Shown: positions 56,268-64,000 of the stretch, one piece after another | How positions within the stretch are numbered: the first letter of the stretch is position 1 | How the letters are laid out: every line of letters starts with the position of its first letter | Assembly: GCA_907164885.2 (NCBI GenBank) | Contig: OU015492.1 | Span: 188,925,838 to 188,989,837 of the forward strand | Reading direction: 5' to 3' | DNA length: 64,000 nt | Origin: Dolomedes plantarius | Lineage: Eukaryota > Arthropoda > Arachnida > Araneae > Dolomedidae | The notes under the pieces: model-generated | Databases searched by the model: none | Told to the model about the DNA's origin: nothing | What the model saw: only the letters and a program-made list of their open reading frames with translations | Made by a program: the position numbers and the translations under genes

Positions 56268-58202
56268 CCTCTGCAGTCCTGATGTCCACATACGTGGACC
56301 TCGCTTCTTTGACTCATAAAATCTACACCGTTTAATTTGAGATTTTTATCACATTTCTGAAAAGATTAATGATTTTGCTTTAAAAAGATGCCATTAAATG
56401 GCAGCACCAAACTGGATTTACACATTAGATGAATTGTTGTTTCATCCGATTTTGCAAAATGGCTTGTGGACAGCGTGGCCGAAAAAGACAGTACTTTTCA
56501 CAATTATTAAAAATAAATAGATACTTTCGGCAATAAAATTTGTAGCATTATAGATTATTAACTTATTTAAAGCCATTATACTTTCAATTGTGTGATATTT
56601 ATGAACAGTGTAGTGATTTATGTACAGGTCCGCACATGTGGGCCTCTGTTCTCAATGGAGTGAAAAAGCAGTAATAGTTAAGTCCATTAATTTTACTATA
56701 ATTTATCATTCTTTCTTTTTTTATGTATTTCATATAACTTTAATTTATTTGTGGAATAATGAGCTTTCAAATATATATATATTTTTCATATTTAACAAGA
56801 ATTATAGTTTTTTTTCCTTTCTGATTACAAATTTCCAGTTTCTTTGTTGCATTCTTCGAATAATTTTTTGTGATCATGGAAATAATTAAACCTACTTATT
56901 AATATAGTAGATTTCATAATTATATCATAATTTACTATTATTTCTTTACAAATATATTTCTATAACTTTAATTTATTTTTTAGATAGTTATGAGTATGTA
57001 TTTTTTTTTATTTAACAAGATAATATGGTAAAACTTTTTTTTCTTCATCAATAAAAAGTAACAGTTTTTAGTTGCAATTACTGCATTATCTTGCATAATA
57101 ATAAAAAATTAAATCTAATTAGAATGTTTATGTCGAGTATTTTATTAGTAGGAGTTTCTTTTATTTTTTGTTCTGTCAGCCAGGGATGGTTTGGTCAAGG
57201 ATTTTGCCATTTATGATGGAAAAGGATGTGGTTCCCCCAGAAGATTTAAAGACTTTGGGTTTAGGTGGCGGTATTGTAAAACGCCTTGCTGAAACTATTC
57301 CTAAGAACTCAAATCACGTTATATATACAGATAAATATTTTACGGGAATAGCATGTGCAGAATATCCCCTCCAAAATAATATATTTCTTACAATAACTGT
57401 ATAATGCAACAGAATAGGAACAGTCAAAGAAAAGTTGAAAAGTGATAGAACGATGCAGAGAGGTGAATGGGATGAACTTGTCTGGGATGGTAAAAATATC
57501 TGCATTTTAAAATGGGAGGATAATAGATCTGTCATTTTATTGTCTTCATGTGTTGGAAGTGAACCTATTTCTAGCTGCAATAGGCGGTCCAAAGAAGTAA
57601 AGAGAAAGACCAGTGTACCACAACCCACCATTGTGCACTCTTACAATGAATATATGGGGGGTACAGATTTATGTGACCGATATTTGGCATATTACAGATG
57701 CACTGTCAAAACTAAGAAATGACACGTGCATGTATTTAGCCATTTTATAGATCTTGCCATATCCAACTGCTGGATTCAATATAGATTTCAAAATATAAAT
57801 CGTATCAAGCAATATATGTCACTATTGGAATATCGTATGACAGTTGCCTTTGGTCTCCTGAAATGCGAAGGAAACAAAATCAACAAACAGAAGAGAAAAT
57901 ATTTGTGTACGATAAATGATGATGAAAACATACCAGTGAAGCACAGAGCTGTAGTGAACTTACCAACAAGGAAGTGCGCCTATATGGAGTACGACATTTA
58001 CCAAAATTTATGAATGATAAAATTGCTTCCAAATGCCGATTATCAGGATGCAACTCAAGGACTAGAGTAGTATGCATAAAATGTATTTGTGTGTAGTAAG
58101 GAATAATTGCTTTAAAAAGTATCATTGTAAACAAAAATGTTAAAAAAAAGTGTAAATTTTAACATCAGTTAAAAAAATTTCAATTTTTTTCTCTGTAAAT
58201 TG
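56268..58202 (+). mobile_element. piggyBac element, family P3 (left part; right end not in view)
   Basis: TTAA at 56264-56267 is followed by CCTCTGCAGTCCTGATG and the palindrome GTCCACATACGTGGAC at about 56282-56297. A related palindromic site GGTCCGCACATGTGGGCC occurs at about 56628-56645. A transposase remnant lies at 57160-58100. No matching right terminus appears before 58203, where LTR L1 starts, so the retrotransposon seems to have inserted here. The right end would lie beyond that insertion, possibly outside the window. This is inference from the missing end. Confidence 0.7.
57160..58100 (+). pseudogene. piggyBac transposase C-terminal half, family P3
   Basis: Possible acceptor ttctgtcag at about 57180. 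The blocks are DFAIYDGKG, then with a shift PPEDLKTLGLGGGIVKRLAE, then HVIYTDKYFTGIACAEYPLQ (second catalytic Asp kept). Next come GTVKEKLKSDRTMQRGEWDE, ILKWEDNRSVILLSS, and HSYNEYMGGTDLCDRYLAYY with both Asp residues of GGxDxxD kept. A TGA follows where a Trp is expected, then FSHFIDLAISNCWIQYR and a Cys-rich end CRLSGCNSRTRVVCIKCICV. The first catalytic Asp region is absent. Two frameshifts and at least two stops. It is less decayed in the catalytic motifs than the P1 pseudogene. Confidence 0.85.
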
Positions 58203-58299
58203 TGTAAGGTTTACCTAAGATTCGATTCACAAGAATCGAACTTTTAAGTTAATAAATTAAAGAAGCCGCTTGAGATATGCTAATTTCAAGGCAAACGCG

Positions 58300-58314
58300 G
58301 TTGGTATAAATACC
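58300..58314 (+). promoter_or_regulatory. TATA box of LTR L1
   Basis: GGTATAAATACC, a TATA box in a small palindrome, is conserved with the solo LTR at about 20695. Being conserved between two LTRs that have otherwise diverged supports function as the retrotransposon promoter. Confidence 0.6.
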
Positions 58315-58530
58315 AAGCAGCTAGATTAGAGAGCTAACGAAGTGAAAGGAAGTATTGAGGGAGGAGCTAGTTTGATGCTAACCTACGCGATTTCTTCTTA
58401 GGCCCAGAGTTTACGTGGGAACACTGCTGGTTGACTTTCAAGTATTGTGAGTATTGCAAACTGTATTTTCTTGCAAAGTATCTATTCGGGAATAATATCC
58501 CTTGCATGAATGTTATATATCCTCGTACTA

Positions 58531-60053
58531 CACTGGTGTAAGAAATTAAGAGAATTTGCAGACTTGGTCGATTATATCTAGAACTACTGTACCGATTTTA
58601 ATGAAATTTGATATGTACATACATTGATACAATGCAAAACAAATAACCATACAATAATTGTAATACACACGCATGACCGTGCGTAACGTTCGTTGGAGTC
58701 GGAAGGTATGAAACAGCGGTGCAGAATAAACAAAAATCGGTTAATAGATGGGTTAATAGGGGGTATGGTCCCCTATTACAGATATACAGGTTTCGCAGCG
58801 TGATTTCATACTTGAAATAAGGCAGTTTATCATTTCCTGTGGCAATTGGTCCCACTCGTTCAGCAACGCTGTTTTCATTCCCTCTATGGTTCTCGGAGGG
58901 GGGTTGCGAGTTGCAATTGCCCTCCCCAGAGCGTCCCAGATATGCTCTATATGGTTAAGGTCTGGAGATCTGGCTGGCCAATCCATCCGGCGAATATCCT
59001 CACTCTCTAGAAATTCGTCGACCAGAAGAGCTCTATGTGGCCTCGCATTATCGTCCATTAAAATGAACTCAGGGCCAACTGCACCCCTGAAAAGGCAAAC
59101 ATAGGGCTCCAAATCCTCATCCCTATACCTCACACCAGTCACAGTACCTCTTTCAAAGACATGGAGAGGTGTGCGGCCATCCAACATGATGCCTGTCCAG
59201 ACCATTAAACCTCCTCCGCCATAATGGTCGATTTCGCGGACATTGGAGGGTAGGTAGCGGATCCCTGGTTCTCTTCACATGAACATACGGCGAGAATCGG
59301 TATTTAGACTGAACCGGGACTCATCAGTGAATAGAACGGTCACCCATTAATCCATACTCCAATCTCTGTGCTCTCTGCACCATGATAAACGGATTATCCT
59401 GTTCGTAGAAGTGAGCGGGACGCAAACAGCAGGTCTTCTTGCAAACAACCCTCTCTCATGAAGTCTTTTGGAAACAGTCACCCTTGATACACGGATTCCT
59501 GTGGCTGCATACAAGTCACGAGAGAGTTGAGAAGCTGTAGCACTCCTGTTACGCCTCGCTATAATCGACAAATGGCGATCTTCTCTGGCCGTCGGCTCTT
59601 GTACGACCTTACCCAGGCTTTCTCTCGATGGATCCGGTATCCTGGAACTGTTTCCTTAAGTTACACACGACGCTGGGCGTTAAATTGAACTCTCTGCAAA
59701 TTTGGACTTGAGATTGGCCTGCTTCTAGCCACCTCACATTTCGCCACCTCATTCCATCATCTAAACGTTGGTTTGTTACTTATTTTTACTGTTACAATTT
59801 GAAATTAACCGATTGCTGCAAAATAACACCAAGAAATTCGCCGAGGTGTGCTAGCGAACAAAAGGAGTCTTAACTTACGCGCGCTTATAAAGCCTGTTTC
59901 TCTACTGGCTTCGTCTACACACACGTGTACACTTACGTATTTGACGTACAAGATTTGCATTTTTGGTCTAGAAGCAGTGGTTTTACATTCATTTCAGTTC
60001 TTTTCATGAAATTCGGGGAAATATGCAAATTCTCTTAATTTATTTCACCAGTG
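58531..60053 (-). mobile_element. Tc1-like element nested in LTR L1
   Basis: The tips CACTGGTGTAAGAAATTAAG then agaatttgca, and reverse-complemented right CACTGGTGAAATAAATTAAG then agaatttgca, are about 30 bp with two mismatches. TA duplications lie at 58529-58530 and 60054-60055. At 1523 bp it is full length, with one transposase gene on the minus strand. It is a third Tc1 subfamily, distinct from the 41.4 and 44.4 kb copies. Confidence 0.93.
58753..59752 (-). pseudogene. Tc1-like transposase with few lesions
   Basis: The start at 59752 gives MRWRNVRWLEAGQSQVQICR and the first helix-turn-helix. A stop follows ERKPG, and a frameshift leads to RSATASQLSRDLYAATGIRV (second helix-turn-helix). 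Two more in-frame stops sit at 59347 and near 59275. The DDE triad is complete: VLFTDESRF (first Asp), FILMDDNARPHR (second Asp) and SPDLNHIEHIWDALGR (Glu), although the Pro of the usual NPIEH is His. The frame ends IGDHTPY at 58753. The family's normal length of about 340 residues is spanned. With three stops and one shift but an intact triad, it is decayed only moderately. Confidence 0.9.
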
Positions 60054-60207
60054 TAGTAGTACGCATGGTTATGTTGAAAAGCAAATTTATGTGCAAAGCT
60101 TAAATAAACATTTTAGTTAATTTAGAACTGTGTTTGAATCTACTTCATTAGCGTGCCACTTCAAATTATATACACCCAAGTTAGGGTAGAAGGCGAAAAC
60201 TCTATGC

Positions 60208-60218
60208 TGGCGCCCGAA
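60208..60218 (+). promoter_or_regulatory. Retrotransposon primer-binding site (tRNA-Lys type)
   Basis: TGGCGCCCGAA lies about 30 bp after the LTR and 133 bp before the first gag-like ATG. It equals the first 11 bases of the lysine-tRNA primer sites known from retroviruses and gypsy-type elements; the bases that follow no longer match. Confidence 0.7.
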
Positions 60219-60350
60219 AGTTTATATATACCATGGTTGTTGTGCTTATATTTATAACGAACAACATAATAGAAGTTTGACCTGTGTACTGTGTTATATC
60301 TGATAAAATTGTGAAAGTATTTTGATATTATACTTATATACTTCTAGAAA

Positions 60351-61056
60351 ATGAGTGATTTAGAGCAAAACCCTGCTGAAAATTAACCTAGTGTAATTAT
60401 GGTTCGGCAATTTTCGCCATTCGAAGCCACCTTCAATGGCGGCCCCTCAAGCAAATTTCTACACGAGTTAGAGCGTTACTTTTGCCAGCATTGCACCCCT
60501 GAGAGGGAGAAATTTAAAATTACTCTAGCCGCTTTAAGAGGTAGTGCATTTCAGTGGTACACGTGTACGCAAAGCAGTAATCTGATTTTGACTATTTGTC
60601 ATTCAAGCAACAATTTCTTAGCGTTTTTCCCAAGACCTTTAATTAAAGTCAAATTGAAGCAGAAATTTATTCGCTTAGGCAAAGGGAAGATCAGTCTGCG
60701 TTACATTTTCTATGGAAAAGATTTCCAAGTGTGAGGAATATATTGAAGGGGTTATGGAAGCGGTAATCGTAAAAATAGTTATCCAGCGTTTAAAGCCAAG
60801 TGTTCAAGATTTTTTGGACAGTCAAAATATTACAAGCAAAGCTACCCTCCTTCAAGCTTTGTCTAAACATGACAATAGGCAATTCTTTGCTACCCCTTAC
60901 CTTCACTCGAGTACGAGAAGTTTTATTCCCCTCCCCCCCCCCCCGGCCAAAATGTTTCGCGTGTTTCACGAAAGTTTTTTCGCGAGTGAAATTATTATCA
61001 CGGGCAAAATAACAGAAGTTCAAGGCGTTATTATGAAATTAGTGCACTTAAAGTAA
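60351..61056 (+). pseudogene. Gag-like remnant of LTR retrotransposon L1
   Basis: The ATG at 60351 starts MSDLEQNPAEN and meets a stop. The same frame resumes FEATFNGGPSSKFLHELERY then FCQHCTPEREKFKITLAALR and GSAFQWY, matching the capsid start of gypsy-type Gag (Trp-containing motif after L-x-G-x-A). A shifted block reads DYLSFKQQFLSVF and SLRQREDQSALHFLWKR. The next frame gives IVIQRLKPSVQDFLDSQNIT. A C11 run at about 60933 disrupts reading. No CCHC knuckle is visible. Family length and order fit Gag, but at least three frameshifts and stops make it dead. Confidence 0.7.
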
Positions 61057-61131
61057 ATAATGTGCAAGCACCTTATGTGCACTGGCAAGTTGTTTCACGT
61101 GATATAATTCAACCTGTTAAAACTGTGTTGA

Positions 61132-61995
61132 CAAATAAATGTCTTAACTTGTCCGAGCAGTAATCATTATTTTGAGGATAGCGAAAAGCTAGGTATTTTT
61201 GTGGCTAATAAAGAAAGTGAGCCTAGGTGGAATAATGCGGTAATTTCAGTTCAATTTCCTGGAAGTAGTGCCGATACTAATGCTAGTGGTTTAGAAAATA
61301 AATCATTTTATACTTATATTAATGCTATACCTGATATTTTAGATGATATTCACACATCTGTTAAGGAAGGAAATTGAGTTTATGACGAAGTAGGTGTTAC
61401 GGAAGATAGTGAACACTTATTAGTTGACGATAATAAAGATGCTTTAAACGATAGTAGGAACTCGCTAGGTAATGATGTTATCGTTTCAAGTTCCCAGCCG
61501 ATTGAGTATGCAGTAGACTAGGTTGATAATATGGTCTTAAATAAAGTGCATGAAAACCAGACCGAGAAGCAGGATGAAGGTTCGTCACAGAGTTATACTG
61601 TAAGTAGTTCAGCTGATGCTCCGGAAGTTGTATACGTAGCTAGCATTAAAACGCACGCTTGCGAAAAGCTTAATCTTCCCCAAACTGAAGCAGTATTAAA
61701 GAATTTAAATGATAACGATTCTGATGAAGCAAGTTTTAAAGAGACTTTCTCGTCAAAAGAGGAGAAAACTAAAGTTAAGGGGGATGAAAAACGAGAAAAA
61801 AAGCCTTCAGGTTTCAGCATTAAAACTGCTAATACTGAAGTAATTATGTCGGTAAACAATAAGTCGTATAAGCACAAATGCGAAAAACAGAGTCAGTTTG
61901 TTAAAAAACATGAAACAAATAGTAAACGTATCATAAATGGCGAGATAAAGCTAGTAACTGAAGACGTAGGTGCGGCGTATAAGTGTGAGAGATAG
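61132..61995 (+). pseudogene. Unrecognised long frame with two stops, inside retrotransposon L1
   Basis: One frame is open from 61132 to the stop at 61993-61995 except for a TGA near 61375 and a TAG near 61519. It is hydrophilic and rich in Ser, Asp, Glu, Lys and Asn, especially after residue 130 (MVLNKVHENQTEKQDEGSSQ onward), with a Lys/Glu-rich stretch around KGDEKREKKPSGFS. I recognise no protease (DSG/DTG), reverse transcriptase (YxDD) or integrase motif. Its place after Gag suggests it belongs to the retrotransposon, as a spacer region or an extra protein, but it could be foreign to it. Confidence 0.45.
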
Positions 61996-63470
61996 AATCT
62001 GCATTAAAATCTAATGCCGATACTAGCAAAAGTACGCAGAGAAGTAAAGTGTTGTGGTGTTACGGTAAGTAGTTAAGGCGATTCTCTGAGGCGTTGCTAA
62101 AAATTACTAGTATGGCATCCATAACAAAGCAAGACAGAGTCCTAATTAAAAAGCGAAGGCCAATTTTTTAAAACAAAAACTTAACGAGGAAATTTGTTTA
62201 CAAACAGAAAAACTTAACATTTAAGGTTACAACATATTCAATTTAACTCCGTGTAGATTTACAACGTACGGAGCTTATCAAACACGTCCGTACAGGCCGC
62301 GTTCTAACTAGCGTATCCCTTGAATGTCTTTATTTTTCGCCGGGGGGGGGGGGGCCGGTAGATTATCGGATGACAGCTCTTCTTAGTGCCGAAACTTTAT
62401 CGCCCGCCGAATGTTACCTGCATGAAGCCATCGCTAAGAGAAAGACAACCCTATCACGGGGGTAAATTCATTTTCGGTTTTCCAAACAGTTACCCGCACC
62501 ACTTGTTACGGAAACTGCCCGATAAACACACAGCTGTGTCTCGTGAAATCTGTGAGGTCATGGGGAAAAATAACCCCATACTGGTAGTACGCTACAGTGT
62601 GTACTGCAAAACCTCCAAAGGATGAATGTGTCATAGATAAGGTACATAATGTTATCAAAAGAAAGGATGACAATTCTAAAAACCCTGTGAATAAGTATAG
62701 GAAGCGGAAGATCCCAGCCGTCCAGCAAGAGCCCCCACCCAAGAGACCTCCTGTCCATCGTCAAGCCGGACCAGGGCCACAGAACCAGACCTATTGCACG
62801 AAGGATGGCCACACGGTACACATACATAAGGAATTGTCTTGTTTTATTGAACCTTTGTTTTATTTTTTTATTGTAAATAGGAACTGCTGTAGGAAATAGT
62901 ATTTTGTTATATTGGTATAACTGTTAAACACCCATGAAAAAGTTCAGCTTAGAGTTTATTAAAATGTACAAATAACATACTCAAATAGGTTTAGAATAAG
63001 AGATTTTATTCAGGGAAATAAAAATCGGGAAAAGGAATATGTATATACATGTACGTAAATACAAATCCATCGGCACGTCTGAAAAATCTTGATGCCGTAT
63101 CCGCTTAGCTGGCCGAACTGCAGTAGACTGCTGGTATTCCATTTGGCTCCACCCTGGCTCTGTATGTCATTGATTGGGCTGTAGCTCGCTTTTATCCTTT
63201 CGCTGGATTCACTATGCCTCTGTCCGTTGCAGTTTACTACACGGAAGTAGACGAGATATGGATCACCGAAGATGACCAGGAAGGCGAAATCGGACTCTTC
63301 TACTGGCACCTGTAGTAACAGTACGTGGCGGTTTTCAAGTCGTCTTTGGCAACTGTTGAAGGTGGATGTGGAACAGAAATAGGCTCCGCATGAATATCTC
63401 TGCAGAAATAGGTAGGCTTGAATCTATTGATGGAGAACCATACTTTGCATCTTTGATTTGCAGCTCACCC
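61996..63470. other. Downstream part of L1 or flank, unassigned
   Basis: A G13 run lies near 62341. Two short frames (62386-62625 and 62597-62899) contain basic and Pro-rich stretches such as KRKIPAVQQEPPPKRPPVHR but no domain I know. No 3' LTR is found. Confidence 0.35.
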
Positions 63471-63483
63471 CTTTTCCAGTCCA

Positions 63484-63503
63484 ATGTTCCCAATTGGGAA
63501 CAT
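63484..63503. repeat. Perfect 20-bp palindrome
   Basis: ATGTTCCCAATTGGGAACAT is fully self-complementary. A near copy, ATGTTCCAAATTGGGAACAT, lies at 63816-63835. The first is preceded by accccttttccagtcca. The spacing and form resemble the subterminal palindromes of the piggyBac elements in this window, but no TTAA border is present. Confidence 0.8.
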
Positions 63504-64000
63504 CGAATTGAAAATTTACTTTAAAAATTAAATTTCGTAAGTATTGACTTGAAAAAATTCACAGATGTAACAGAAAGATGCCTTGATTTTCTTTAAATAG
63601 AACCCACATTTCAAATATAAAAATGGAAATGTACAAAAAATCATAAAGAGGCATTTTTCCACATTTTTCATAGAGCAAAACTTAAAAATTCCTGCAAATG
63701 AGAAAAGTATCCAATGCTTCTAAAAATTGGTATGCATACTTTAAAGGGGTTCGCATTATTAAAAGATTATATAAAATTAAAAAGAAATATACCTGGTGTA
63801 ATTGGTTAAATATTTATGTTCCAAATTGGGAACATTGGCCTGTCGCCACCATACTGCGACGACGTCATTTCCTGTACTGAGAGTTTTTGGCTTGAAAGTT
63901 GAGGTAATGGTTATCCATATAAAATGGAAATTATTCAGGAAGGTAGTCAAATTAAATAGCCCATCTTGGTACTAGGGTTGTAAATAATCTTCCGACAGTT

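Larger units (their letters stand above)
58203..60180 (+). mobile_element. 5' LTR of an LTR retrotransposon, family L1, split by Tc1
   Basis: The LTR is in two parts, 58203-58530 and 60054 to about 60180. It starts TGTAAGGTTTACCTAAG, has ttcgattcacaagaatcgaac, then the TATA region ggtataaataccaagcag at about 58303, gtgagtattgcaaactgt, and after the insert gcttaaataaacatttt and aactgtgtttg. It matches the solo LTR at 20597. A primer-binding site follows 30 bp later. No 3' LTR is present before the window ends. Confidence 0.78.

Noticed and set aside
60351..62900. Endogenous virus or envelope gene in the L1 retrotransposon
   Set aside because: No signal peptide, furin-like site, fusion peptide or transmembrane anchor pattern was seen; only a Gag-like remnant and an unknown hydrophilic frame.

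Overview
The window looks like an arthropod nuclear genome, most probably a spider or other chelicerate. It is strongly AT-rich, has long (TA)n arrays, tRNA-derived SINEs and spliceosomal-type introns, and carries Tc1, mariner, piggyBac and R1/Jockey-like families of the kind abundant in spider assemblies. The species assignment is inference from transposon protein style and composition. No complete host gene is visible. Apart from one possible GPCR-like exon fragment near 7.6 kb, every coding signal I recognise belongs to a transposable element, and every element carries lesions.

Layout. 0-5 kb: an interspersed MITE-like repeat, four long (TA)n tracts and an internally deleted mariner-type copy. 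5.06-6.34 kb: a TTAA-bounded piggyBac derivative (minus strand). 8.3-9.3 kb: a GC-rich island with an unrecognised 182-codon frame, possibly a solo LTR. 10-11 kb: a tandem duplication beside a SINE-like unit. 11.59-12.59 kb: a second piggyBac family. 14-15.5 kb: a SINE, then a tandem duplication with a solo LTR in one copy. 17.08-20.21 kb: the largest piggyBac copy, carrying a TA-flanked 721-bp MITE. 20.6-26.5 kb: a solo LTR, a hAT-like element, SINEs and another MITE-like copy. 27.9-28.2 kb: a perfect 63-bp inverted duplication. 30.2-31.8 kb: a hAT copy with an exact 8-bp target duplication, then a SINE holding a Harbinger-like MITE. 33.8-34.5 kb: a 5'-truncated LINE. 38-45 kb: SINE, long-TIR mariner-type MITE, two Tc1 copies, and two MITE-like repeats in opposite orientation. 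50-55.6 kb: a LINE inside a SINE, a SINE inside a mariner-type element, and a LINE inside a mariner. 56.3 kb onward: a third piggyBac family apparently interrupted by an LTR retrotransposon whose 5' LTR is itself interrupted by a Tc1 element.

Common thread. At least four piggyBac-type copies from three families share one plan: TTAA, a short CC(C)-starting tip, then a subterminal palindrome whose sequence differs by family, with a Cys/His-rich C-terminal domain in the protein. In family P1 the palindrome is TGTTGCGTTTTCGCAACA, in family P2 it is GGGTATGACATACCC, and in family P3 it is GTCCACATACGTGGAC. I read this as a paired system of cysteine-rich DNA-binding domain and cognate palindrome. 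All copies here are broken (catalytic substitutions, stops, frameshifts, internal deletions), so the region is a fossil record and not an active locus. The nested insertions give a partial relative chronology, set out in the findings.
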